Shown here piece by piece: positions 26,613 through 35,099 of a stretch of DNA of 41,120 bases. The DNA lies in contig JAAYIR010000163.1 in NCBI GenBank assembly GCA_012523355.1, positions 1 to 41,120 of the forward strand. The letters run 5' to 3'. The position numbers and the translations under genes are program-made. Source of the DNA: a candidate division WS1 bacterium (GTDB lineage Bacteria; Armatimonadota; Zipacnadia; Zipacnadales; Zipacnadaceae). The notes below the pieces were generated by a model. It did no database searches. It saw only the letters and a list, made by a program, of their open reading frames with translations, and was not told the origin of the DNA. Each line of letters starts with the position of its first letter. The first letter of the stretch is position 1.

Positions 26613-27827
26613 TCATGAATCGGTGTGAGTACCCTCCTCGACGTCGGGCAGTGGGCGCAGCGCCACCTCCACGCTCTCCAACTCCTCCGCCTCGGCCTGC
26701 AACTGGGCGCCCTTGAGCTCCGTGACCCGCCGCCCCGCGGGCAAGACGCGGCCCTGATAGGAGCCCACGGCGTCGTTGTAGGCCTCTTCGGCGGCCTTCA
26801 GGCTCTTACCCAGGCGGGCGAAGTGCTGGACAAAGGTACTGATGCGCTTGAAGAGCTCGCGGCTGGCCTCGGCAATCTGGTCAGCGTTCTCCACCACCTC
26901 ATGCTTCTGCCAGAACAACCCCACGGTGCGCAGGAGCGCGACCAGGCTGGCCGGGGAGCAGAGCAGTACACGGCGCTGCATGGCCCAGCTGAGCAGCTCT
27001 TGATCCTGCTCGATGGCGGCGCTGAAGAAGGACTCGCCGGGCAGGAACAGGCAGACCAGGTCGAGGTTATCGCCAAAGGGGAGGGTGTAGTCACGACTGG
27101 CCAAGGCCTGGACATGCTGGCGGACCTGCTTCGCGTGACGAGAGAGGGCGGCTTTGTGGGCGGCCTCGTCGGTGGCCTCTGCGGCCTCGAAGTAGGCATC
27201 CATGGGGGCCTTGGCATCCACCACGATGGTGCGCTCGCCGGGGAGCGTTACCAGTAGGTCCGGGCGCTGGCTACCCCCTTCGCCGGAGACAGTGGCCTGC
27301 TCCAGGAAGTCGTAGTGCTCCGAGAGGCCGGCCAGTTCCACCACCCGGCGGAGCGTGAGCTCGCCCCACGCCCCACGCATCTGCGGCGCGCGCAGCGTAC
27401 GTACCAGCGCATCGGTTTCACGATTGAGTTCCTGGAGCTGCTGGTTCAGGGAGCCGTACGCCTTCTGGCGCGCCTCCTCCAGAGCGTGAATCTGGTCCTC
27501 GTAGCGCTTGAGGGCCTCCTGCAGCGGCTGCACCAGGCTGGTCAGGTCGCCGTCGGCCTTAGTCATCAGCGTTTCGAGTTGGGCGCGGTGCTGTTCCAGA
27601 AGCGTAGGGCTAAGCATCTGGAAGACCTCCAGGGCCGCGGCCTTGAAGCGGTCCGTCTGTTCCTCGACGTCCTTCTGGGCTTCGGCCAAGAGCGTTTCGG
27701 CACGCACGCGGGCCTGCTCGACCTGGTTGAGGTCGGTCTGGCGCTTGCGGTCGGCGATCAGCCACGCGAGTACTGCGCCCAGGGCCATGCCGATTAGCGC
27801 TCCAATAACCGCACTGGTTACATCCAT
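26613..27827 (-). CDS. rmuC: DNA recombination protein RmuC
   Basis: N-terminal TM; coiled coil; RGAWGELTLRRVVELAGLSEHYDFLEQ, RPDLLVTLPGERTIVVDAKAPMDAY, FLPGESFFSAAIEQDQELL. Confidence 0.93.
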   Translation of the reverse strand: MDVTSAVIGALIGMALGAVLAWLIADRKRQTDLNQVEQARVRAETLLAEAQKDVEEQTDRFKAAALEVFQMLSPTLLEQHRAQLETLMTKADGDLTSLVQPLQEALKRYEDQIHALEEARQKAYGSLNQQLQELNRETDALVRTLRAPQMRGAWGELTLRRVVELAGLSEHYDFLEQATVSGEGGSQRPDLLVTLPGERTIVVDAKAPMDAYFEAAEATDEAAHKAALSRHAKQVRQHVQALASRDYTLPFGDNLDLVCLFLPGESFFSAAIEQDQELLSWAMQRRVLLCSPASLVALLRTVGLFWQKHEVVENADQIAEASRELFKRISTFVQHFARLGKSLKAAEEAYNDAVGSYQGRVLPAGRRVTELKGAQLQAEAEELESVEVALRPLPDVEEGTHTDS

Positions 27828-28045
27828 GATTGATTCCGCCTTCCGTGGCGTGGTGTCCTTTCTTTCGCCAGGAACAGGGGCGCGTCCTTTGCAGAAAAGG
27901 GATTAGGGCGAAGAGGGGCGAGACATGACGAAGATTATCGGTAGAGGAGGTTTAGAGTTGCGCACTTTTTTGGGGCGTAGAGCGTCTATCAGGCAAGTCT
28001 GGGGGGGGCGGAACAACTGTCCCAACGTACAAGGAGGACACAAGC

Positions 28046-28870
28046 ATGAAGCATCTGTGGTCAACGCTGACCCTATTAGTGATGGGGACGTTGGTGGGGC
28101 TGGTAGTGGCACCGGCATACGCGGATGAAGCCGTGACTGCGGCGCAGCAGGCGCTGGCGGCCATGCACGAATCGCTGCTCAACCCGGAGGGAACGGCGGC
28201 CCAGGAACTGGAGGGAAGAGTGGTGGCATCCGAGCCGGCAGCTTTCGCCGAGGCGAATACGCTGGCGTTGCTGCAGTTCGTGAGCCTGCTGGGGCTGCAG
28301 ATAGCGCCCACCGCAGTAATGTCCGAGGAGGGCGCCACTGCGAGTGTGACGGTGGACCCGGAGCCCCTCAAGCTGGTGATGGTGAAGCAGGAGGACCAGT
28401 GGAAGGTGGACTTGAAGGCTACTCTCGAGGCCCTGCCCGAGGCGACCCGGGCGGCGCTGGAGCGCATGGTTCAAGCGGGGCAGCCGGGCGATGATCAACC
28501 TCAGGCGTCTGAGGCTCCGGGCACAGTCAGCGAAGTCACCGACGAGACTTTCGGGGACAAGGTAACGCGGGCGACAGGCTGGGTGCTGGTGGACTTTGGC
28601 GCAGACTGGTGCCCTCCGTGCAAGGCGCTAGAGCCGGTACTGAAGGAACTGGCGCCGGAGTATACCGGCAAACTCACGTTCTTGTCCCTGGATGTTGACG
28701 GAAGCCCCGAGAGCGCACGTGCCTACAATGTCCGTGGCGTGCCCACCATGATTATCTTCCAGAACGGGCTGGTGGCCGGCCAGCATGTGGGTTACCTGGC
28801 CAAAGAGCCCCTCAAGCAGTGGATTGATGGGGTGCTGGCGGGAACAGCAGCGGCGAACGGCATCCGGTAG
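28046..28870 (+). CDS. Secreted thioredoxin-domain protein with N-terminal ~130-aa accessory domain
   Basis: Signal peptide; WVLVDFGADWCPPCKALEPVLKELAPEY...YNVRGVPTMIIFQNG; SD AAGGAGG. Confidence 0.9.
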   Translation: MKHLWSTLTLLVMGTLVGLVVAPAYADEAVTAAQQALAAMHESLLNPEGTAAQELEGRVVASEPAAFAEANTLALLQFVSLLGLQIAPTAVMSEEGATASVTVDPEPLKLVMVKQEDQWKVDLKATLEALPEATRAALERMVQAGQPGDDQPQASEAPGTVSEVTDETFGDKVTRATGWVLVDFGADWCPPCKALEPVLKELAPEYTGKLTFLSLDVDGSPESARAYNVRGVPTMIIFQNGLVAGQHVGYLAKEPLKQWIDGVLAGTAAANGIR

Positions 28871-28896
28871 GCGACGGGAGGCCGCGCTAGGGAGGG

Positions 28897-29760
28897 ATGG
28901 CGATGTCTCTGTCAGTGCGAGGGTGGCTCGCGTTGTCGGCGCTCTGTCTACTGGGAGGTCTGGCCGCCAAGGCTGAGGAGGCTCCCGCTCAACCAGCAAG
29001 CCCGGAAGCTACGGTCAGCCGCTTGCTGGAGTATTTCCGCGGGAGTGCGGTAGGCAGGTACCGGGGCGGGAACCTGGGTGAACTCCTGGCGCCGGGAAGT
29101 GAGCAAACCCAGCTTCGGCAGTGGTACAGCTACCTGGCGGCCTATGCGCTGGTGGCAGCGGGGCGTGCGCCGGAGACGCAGATCACTGGCGATACTGCCA
29201 AGGTCGTGGTGCCGGCGCAACCGCTGACGGTCATGCTCAAGCAGATTGAGGGCAAGTGGCTGATGGACCTGCCGGCAACCCTAGCGGCCATGCCGGAGGC
29301 AACGCAGAACACGATGAAGGCCCAGCAGTGCATGGGGGCTCTGTGGCGGCTGGCGAGCGCTGTCCGGCAGTACGCAGACAAACACGAGGGCGCGCTGCCC
29401 TCGGCGGAGACCTGGCGCGATGACCTGGCCGAGGCGCTGGGCGGCGCGGAGGCGATGAGGTCCGTGCGCTGCCCCCTGGCGTCTCCCGGTGTGTCGGGAT
29501 TCGCCATGAATGAAGCTCTGAGCGGCAAGTCGCTCAAGAGCATTGACCGGCCGGAGGCGACAGTGCTGTTCTTCGAGTCGGACCGGGAGGGCCCGAACCC
29601 GTGCGGTGGGGAGGAGGCACTCGCGGCCCCTCGGCATGAGGGCGGCAACTACTACGTCATGGCGAATCTGCAGGTCAGATACAACCAGGCGCCGCCGAGC
29701 TTCACCTACGTGCAGAAGGCGCCACCACCGGTCAACGCCGGGGGTCCGCCGCCGCAGTAA
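28897..29760 (+). CDS. Secreted protein sharing the accessory domain of the preceding gene, with a pseudopilin-like C-terminal domain
   Basis: Signal peptide; MLKQIEGKWLMDLPATLAAMPEATQNTMK matches MVKQEDQWKVDLKATLEALPEATRAALERM of the 28046 product; C-term RHEGGNYYVMANLQV resembles a degenerate H-X9-DG motif. Confidence 0.65.
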   Translation: MAMSLSVRGWLALSALCLLGGLAAKAEEAPAQPASPEATVSRLLEYFRGSAVGRYRGGNLGELLAPGSEQTQLRQWYSYLAAYALVAAGRAPETQITGDTAKVVVPAQPLTVMLKQIEGKWLMDLPATLAAMPEATQNTMKAQQCMGALWRLASAVRQYADKHEGALPSAETWRDDLAEALGGAEAMRSVRCPLASPGVSGFAMNEALSGKSLKSIDRPEATVLFFESDREGPNPCGGEEALAAPRHEGGNYYVMANLQVRYNQAPPSFTYVQKAPPPVNAGGPPPQ

Positions 29761-29779
29761 CAGATCCCAGGAGGCAGTG

Positions 29780-30118
29780 ATGGCAACCGAGGAGCGCAAG
29801 CTGGTGGAACTAGCCGATGATAGTTGTGAGCGCGAGGCGAAAGGTGAGGGCTGGCGCCTGGTGGAGTTCTACTCCCAGTGGTGCCCGCACTGCCGGGCTT
29901 TTCGTCCCACGCTGGAGCGGGTGGCGTCGGAGTACACAGGGCCGGTGGGGTTCTACGCCGCGGATGTAGAGCACTGCCGGGAAGCCGCCGAGCGGTTGGG
30001 GATCATGTCCATTCCGACCCTGGTCTTGCTACGGGACGGGGAACAGGTGGAGATGCACGTGGGAGGTATGGGCGCCTCTGAACTGGTGGAATGGCTGAAG
30101 GAGAAGACGGGGGACTAG
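29780..30118 (+). CDS. Thioredoxin-like protein with CPHC active site
   Basis: MATEERKLVELADDSCEREAKGEGWRLVEFYSQWCPHCRAFRPTLERVASEY...IMSIPTLVLLRDGEQ; SD GGAGG before ATG 29780. Confidence 0.9.
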   Translation: MATEERKLVELADDSCEREAKGEGWRLVEFYSQWCPHCRAFRPTLERVASEYTGPVGFYAADVEHCREAAERLGIMSIPTLVLLRDGEQVEMHVGGMGASELVEWLKEKTGD

Positions 30119-30250
30119 AAGCTGTTTCGAAACCCGGTGGCACCGGCGTGTCGCCGGTGCGGCCTGGGCAGAAACCGAGTATACAGGCGATTTCCGCAGT
30201 TCGCGACAGGCGGGACGCCTGTCCTACCCGGGTTTTGAAACAGCTTCTAG
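30115..30250. repeat. MITE/REP-like nested inverted-repeat element between convergent genes
   Basis: Terminal arms ctagaagctgtttcgaaacccgg (30115-30137) and ccgggttttgaaacagcttctag (30228-30250), 22/23 inverted match; internal perfect hairpins 30140-30160 and 30205-30223. Confidence 0.8.
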
Positions 30251-30258
30251 CCCGGGAG

Positions 30259-30444
30259 TCAACGCCGATCGGCCAGCAGACAGCCGGCGACGCCGATATT
30301 CTCGCCGGGTAACTCGTGAATCAGGACCGTGATGGTCTCTGCAGGCAGACCATAGGTCTCGGAGACGAGTGCGGTGATCTTGTCCACCAGCTCGCGTTTC
30401 TTCTCGGTGGGGATTTCGCGGGCCTGGATGGTGACAATGGGCAT
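30259..30444 (-). CDS. 4-oxalocrotonate tautomerase family protein
   Basis: 61 aa, MPIVTIQAREIPTEKKRELVDKITALVSETYGLPAETITVLIHELPGENIGVAG. Confidence 0.9.
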   Translation of the reverse strand: MPIVTIQAREIPTEKKRELVDKITALVSETYGLPAETITVLIHELPGENIGVAGCLLADRR

Positions 30445-30474
30445 GTGAGGGTGGTCTCCTTCTGCGGTGGGACA

Positions 30475-32310
30475 CTATTCCGAATTCGCCCGATCTGGCT
30501 CCGAGGGCGCGATGAGCACCGCCTGGTAGAAGCCAGCAGCCACCAGGGCCTCCACGATCTTGCCTGCGCTCGCCAGGAGAGCTCCCTGGAGGCCCGGCTC
30601 GGCACTGAGGGTGATGGTGGCGTCCGCGCACCCCAGTGTTTCACAGAGGGCGACTACCACGCCGCGCGGAGGTTGGACTCCGTGAAGCGCCGTGCGGAGT
30701 TGCTCTACACTCGGAACGTCGGCTGGTTGCGCAGACAAGGGTCGAAGGTCAGCGCCCCGGCCGTCACTCGTCCAGAAGACACCGCCGCTGTGGTGGAGAT
30801 TGCTCTCGGAGGTCACCGCGAGAAAATCCTTGACGTCCATTGTCAGCGGCGCTCTTTCCACCGGTGTGTGAATGCTGATGGCGGAGGGAGTCGCATCCGG
30901 GGCCTCCACAGAGGGGGCCTGTTGCACCGGAAGCTCTTCGGGTGCCGGCGCCTCCACCGGAGGTTCCTCGGCAGGTGGAGACTCCTCTACGGGCAGAGGC
31001 TGCTCCTCGAGGGGCTCGGCGGCCTCGCTGGGGAGAGGCGGTTGCGCCGCTGCGACGGTCTCTTGGGCAGGGGGTTCGCTGACGGGCACTTCTGGCCCGG
31101 CCTCGACTTCGGGTGCGGCCGCGGGCACTGTCGTTAGCGTCTCGGAGGTCTCCGGGGCCAACTCCTGCTCGTAGAGTTGAGGCTCTTCCTGGAGTTCCTC
31201 CTCCTCGATGGGGGTCTGGGCGGCACGCTCAGCAGCGGCCTTGCGGAGGGCAGCCAGGGTGTCGTCGAGCGCTGGGCCTGGCTCGGCAGATTCCGGCGGA
31301 GCCTCTTGCTCCTGGGTCTCCACCTCCTCCAGATCCGCCTGCTGGTCGGCGGTACGCAGTTCCGCCTCGACCTCCTCAAACTCCGGCGACTGCTCGATGA
31401 ACCACAGTCCGCCAGCACCGATGGCATCAGGGTTCTTGGGGAGACGTACGGCCACGAGAATGGGATAGCCGCGCGCACTCTCGCAGTCGGGAATGGGGAC
31501 CCATTCTTCCTCTGCGGCAACCTTACGCCGCATACGCATCCCCAGCAGGCGCATGTTCAAATTGCGGTAGTTGTAGTGCTGGCCTCGATGGTCGGGGAAG
31601 GCCTCGCAGACCGTACATCCCATCATGTCGTCCGACCCCCCAGTCTCCGTATCAGGAGCCAGCTGTTCTTCGGCTGTCTCTTCTTCATCTAGACTCCAAC
31701 TGGTCCCGAAGAGGTCGTCTTCTGCGGTTTTCGGTTCTGAGGGCGCAGTCAGCGGCGCCTCGGTGGGGACCTCGCTGCCAGGCTCCAGGGGTGGAGGCCC
31801 GAGTTCAGCCTCGAGAGAGGTCCCAAGTTGCGGCTCGCCCTCGCCGGAAGTCTCGGCAGTCGGCGCTTCTGCGGCGGTGTCGGCAGGGATCGCTTCCTCC
31901 GCAGGGATTTCCTGAAGCAAGTCCTCCAGAGCTTCTGACTCGGGAGTGGCCTCCAACTGATCTTCAGGTTCTGCGGCTGGCTCGGGCGCAGTCTCCTGAA
32001 TGAGAATGATGGTGCTGCGACCCAGGCGAAGCTTCACTCCGGGGTTGAGAACAGCAGGTTCCCGGAGCCGGGTACGTGCGATGAAGGTACCGTTCATGCT
32101 ACCTTCATCGGCAACCATCCAGTCGGTGCCCTGCCGGAAGAGGCGAGCGTGGAAGCGGGAAACCAGGCGGTCGCCAGCCAGGCACAGATGATTGGCGGGA
32201 TCGCGCCCGATAGTGAACTCATCGCCTTCGATGAGCATCTCTCGTTCGCCGTCCTGCTCGCTTCTCACCAACAGCTTGCTTACCGGGGGCGTGTGACCGG
32301 ACGCACCCAT
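30475..32310 (-). CDS. FHA-domain protein with acidic/Pro-rich linkers, a CxxC/HRGxHY module and a conserved C-terminal domain
   Basis: FHA: FTIGRDPANHLCLAGDRLVSRFHARLFRQGTDWMVADEGSMNGTFIARTRL; module GCTVCEAFPDHRGQHY...; C-term PSVEQLRTALHGV...ITLSAEPGLQGALLASAGKIVEALVAAGFYQAVLIA. Confidence 0.85.
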   Translation of the reverse strand: MGASGHTPPVSKLLVRSEQDGEREMLIEGDEFTIGRDPANHLCLAGDRLVSRFHARLFRQGTDWMVADEGSMNGTFIARTRLREPAVLNPGVKLRLGRSTIILIQETAPEPAAEPEDQLEATPESEALEDLLQEIPAEEAIPADTAAEAPTAETSGEGEPQLGTSLEAELGPPPLEPGSEVPTEAPLTAPSEPKTAEDDLFGTSWSLDEEETAEEQLAPDTETGGSDDMMGCTVCEAFPDHRGQHYNYRNLNMRLLGMRMRRKVAAEEEWVPIPDCESARGYPILVAVRLPKNPDAIGAGGLWFIEQSPEFEEVEAELRTADQQADLEEVETQEQEAPPESAEPGPALDDTLAALRKAAAERAAQTPIEEEELQEEPQLYEQELAPETSETLTTVPAAAPEVEAGPEVPVSEPPAQETVAAAQPPLPSEAAEPLEEQPLPVEESPPAEEPPVEAPAPEELPVQQAPSVEAPDATPSAISIHTPVERAPLTMDVKDFLAVTSESNLHHSGGVFWTSDGRGADLRPLSAQPADVPSVEQLRTALHGVQPPRGVVVALCETLGCADATITLSAEPGLQGALLASAGKIVEALVAAGFYQAVLIAPSEPDRANSE

Positions 32311-32431
32311 GCTTCATCTACACCTGCCTAGTGGTGCATCTGGGAAGACGTCACTGGCCGGCAGACTTGTGTGTCCGCCCGTCGCGTCGCCGCCCGACGG
32401 CCAGTATCTCTGCAGCGCCGGGTCACCAAGC

Positions 32432-33238
32432 CTAGACGTGCGCCAGCAGGACTTCGTCGTAGACGCCGCCTTGGACCAACAGGTCCACGATCTGCCCTGT
32501 GCTGATCAGCAACTTGCCCTGCTGGCCGGGCGGGGCAGAAAGGGTGATCCAGGCCTCGTTATCAGTCAAGGTTTCGGTCAGGCGGGCCATGACGCTGTCT
32601 TCGGCGCGGAAGCTTTTGAGTGCAGCCTTGAGCTGTTCCACGCTGGGGCTGGGGCCCGAGCCGGGTAGCGCCCGGATGTCTACGTCCAAGCCATTGATAG
32701 CCCAGGAGAGATAGCCTCTCGTCCCTTGTGCCATGTGTCGTTCCTCCTCCTTGGGGAGCGCGACCAGATTCTCCGGCTCCGGCTCAGCCGGAGCGGTCCC
32801 AACAGCAACGGTCTTTGGTTCCGATTCGCTCGGAACCGGAGTAGATGCAGGCGCCGGTGGTTCCGGCTCAATCTCGGCGACAGCCACCTCTGCCTCGGCC
32901 GCGGCAGGTGGCCTGGGAGGGATCGGTGTTTGCTGTAATGAGGGGACGAAGGAAGCCGCCGGACGTTCCGGTTCCGGTGGCCCCGTGTCCTCCATCAGCG
33001 GTCCCTTCTCCTCCAGTAGCCAAATTCCTCCCACGCTTCGCGCGTCAGGGTCTTCAGAGAGATGGGTTGAGACCAGGATTTGCCGACCTGCAGCAGTGAA
33101 GCAACCGGGCAGCGGCATCCAGCGGGTGCGGCCCAGAGAGCGTACGCGCTGCGAAAAAAGCAACGTGGTTACGTCGCGAGCCGTGTAGTGAGCCCCTCGA
33201 TGTCGTGGGAACGCCTCGCATGCCACACAGTTATTCAT
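32432..33238 (-). CDS. Hypothetical protein with CxxC/HRGxHY module and conserved C-terminal domain, paralog of the adjacent FHA protein
   Basis: MNNCVACEAFPRHRGAHY...; C-term PSVEQLKAALKSFRAEDS...WITLSAPPGQQGKLLISTGQIVDLLVQGGVYDEVLLAHV; ATG 33238 preceded by GGTGATGAAGAA. Confidence 0.8.
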   Translation of the reverse strand: MNNCVACEAFPRHRGAHYTARDVTTLLFSQRVRSLGRTRWMPLPGCFTAAGRQILVSTHLSEDPDARSVGGIWLLEEKGPLMEDTGPPEPERPAASFVPSLQQTPIPPRPPAAAEAEVAVAEIEPEPPAPASTPVPSESEPKTVAVGTAPAEPEPENLVALPKEEERHMAQGTRGYLSWAINGLDVDIRALPGSGPSPSVEQLKAALKSFRAEDSVMARLTETLTDNEAWITLSAPPGQQGKLLISTGQIVDLLVQGGVYDEVLLAHV

Positions 33239-33460
33239 TTCTTCATCACCCCCATGCAAGCAGCCCTTAGTCCAGACCCCGCTGGTGGCAGACAAACGCC
33301 CCCCTGCGCCGACTTGCGCCTTGCAGGGATCCGAAGACCAGCACCGAATAGGCGATTCGGGCGGTCAGCCAACGTGTGGGAAACTCCAGGTGATAGACGG
33401 ACGCCTGAGCGATCCCAACTCAAGACCGGCAGATCAATCCTGTTCTTGCCTCGGACTTTA

Positions 33461-33512
33461 CCATAACTTGAGCCATTAAGCTATACCCGGACCTGAAAAT
33501 CTCGAGTTATGG
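33461..33512. repeat. Inverted repeat in an AT-richer intergenic segment
   Basis: ccataacttgag (33461-33472) / ctcgagttatgg (33501-33512), 11/12 inverted match. Confidence 0.6.
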
Positions 33513-33530
33513 CTGAGGTTGTGGCCCGGC

Positions 33531-34787
33531 CTAGTCTGCCAAGAGGGCTGCGGTGTCTGCAAGGGCTCCTCGCAAAGCGCTGAGCACCAGCTGTACCTCC
33601 TTCTCGGTGATGATTGCAGGTGGCTCCAGGCGGAGGACCTGCGGAGCGTTCAGGGCGAAGGCCGCCAAGACGCGTCGCTGCACCAGACCGGAGATCACCA
33701 GTCCCCCCAGGTCTGAGTCAGCGAATTCCAAGGCCACCAGGAGACCACGCCCTCGCACCGCAGTCACCGTCTCGGGGTAAGTGGCCTGGAGCTCTCGGCA
33801 GCCCTCCAGTAACTGGCTCCCCCGCGCGCGACAGCTCTCCGCCACGTGAGGCTCCTGGAGCGAGGCCAAGGCGGCCAGGGCGGCGGCGCAGGCCAGAGGA
33901 CTGCCGCCAAAGGTTGAGGTGTGGAGGTACGGATTGTCGGCGAATACCTCCCAGACAGGAGGTCGGGCCACCACAGCGCCAATGGGCATGACCCCTCCAC
34001 CCAGGGCCTTGCCCAGCGTCAGCAGGTCAGGGCAGACGTCCTCCCAGTCACAGGCGAGCCACTTCCCGGTGCGAGCCAGGCCCGTCTGAATCTCGTCCAG
34101 GATCAAGAGCGCACCGTGGCGATCGCAAATCTCTCGGGCCGCCTGCAGGTAGCCATCGGGAGGGATGCGGATGCCGGCTTCACATTGAATCGGCTCCAGG
34201 ATTACGGCCGCGGTCTGCTCGTCCACTGCCGCAGCCAGGGCTTCGGCGTCGCCGAAAGGGACGTGGGTGAAACCGGGCAGCAGCGGCTCAAAGGGTTCGC
34301 GGTAAACCTGGCGTCCGGAGGCGGACAAGGCACCCCAGGTCTTGCCGTGAAAGGCGCCCTCGGCGGCCACAAAGTGTGGGCGGCGGGTGTGGGCGCGCGC
34401 GAGCTTCAGCGCCGCCTCCACAGCCTCAGCTCCGGAGTTGCAGACGAAGGAGAATTGCAGATCGCTGGGGGTGACCTCGGCCAGGCGCTCACCCAGTTCA
34501 CCGAGGAGCGGGTTGGGAAGAATATGGCTGGAAAGAGGCATCCGTTCCAGTTGGGCCTGAACGGCGGCGACGACTGTGGGGGGGCGATGGCCGAGGGTGA
34601 AGACGCCGGGACCGCCCAGACAATCCAGAAAGCGCTTCCCGCTGGTGGCGGTGACCCAGCACCCCTCGGCTTGCAGCTCCGCCTCCTCGAGTCCCATGAA
34701 CTTGAGCAGCACGGCCAGGCCAGGGTTGAGGTAGCGCTCATAGCGTTGGAGAGTAACCTCGCGGAGGTTGGACGAAACGTCAGACAT
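33531..34787 (-). CDS. Class III PLP-dependent aminotransferase (acetylornithine/putrescine aminotransferase-like)
   Basis: LGHRPPTVVAAVQAQLERMPLSSHILPNP, FVCNSGAEAVEAALKLAR, FHGKTWGALSASG, LILDEIQTGLARTGKWLA, LGKALGGGVMPIGAVVA. Confidence 0.92.
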   Translation of the reverse strand: MSDVSSNLREVTLQRYERYLNPGLAVLLKFMGLEEAELQAEGCWVTATSGKRFLDCLGGPGVFTLGHRPPTVVAAVQAQLERMPLSSHILPNPLLGELGERLAEVTPSDLQFSFVCNSGAEAVEAALKLARAHTRRPHFVAAEGAFHGKTWGALSASGRQVYREPFEPLLPGFTHVPFGDAEALAAAVDEQTAAVILEPIQCEAGIRIPPDGYLQAAREICDRHGALLILDEIQTGLARTGKWLACDWEDVCPDLLTLGKALGGGVMPIGAVVARPPVWEVFADNPYLHTSTFGGSPLACAAALAALASLQEPHVAESCRARGSQLLEGCRELQATYPETVTAVRGRGLLVALEFADSDLGGLVISGLVQRRVLAAFALNAPQVLRLEPPAIITEKEVQLVLSALRGALADTAALLAD

Positions 34788-34834
34788 GGCTGGTCACGGT
34801 CCTTATTCGCTAGAGATGGATCATCGAGCTAGAG

Positions 34835-34902
34835 CACTCAGTGGCACGTGGAGCGATAGCGGGGTGAGAACACGCACACAAGCGGGGTCTTCCCACTGAG
34901 TG
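34835..34902. repeat. Two quasi-palindromic CACTNAGTG sites forming an inverted repeat
   Basis: cactcagtgg (34835-34844) and ccactgagtg (34893-34902). Confidence 0.5.
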
Positions 34903-34979
34903 GAGTGGCGTCGGGCAAGAACCAAGCCAGCGTCCGCATAGACAAGCCCACAGGCCGTCCAGGAGCACTGGGAGGGGGA

Positions 34980-35057
34980 TGGTCGGGGCGGCCAGATTTG
35001 AACTGGCGACCTTTAGACCCCCAGTCTAACGCGCTAACCGGGCTGCGCTACGCCCCG
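34980..35057 (-). tRNA. tRNA-Pro(GGG) with encoded CCA
   Basis: Minus strand CGGGGCG TA GCGC AGCCCGGTTA GCGC G TTAGA CTGGGGG TCTAA AGGTC GCCAG TTCAAAT CTGGC CGCCCCG A CCA; all arms pair; anticodon GGG. Confidence 0.95.
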
Positions 35058-35099
35058 ACCATATCTTGCGCCATGACGCAGTTCCCGCCGCCTTGGTCG

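Noticed and set aside
30091-30312. 73-aa ORF across the repeat element
   Set aside because: Translation of the inverted-repeat element; overlaps the end of the thioredoxin gene out of frame
33239-33530. Possible c-di-GMP or other riboswitch before the CxxC protein
   Set aside because: The long leader-like gap lacks recognisable GEMM or other aptamer signatures; only the inverted repeat is supportable
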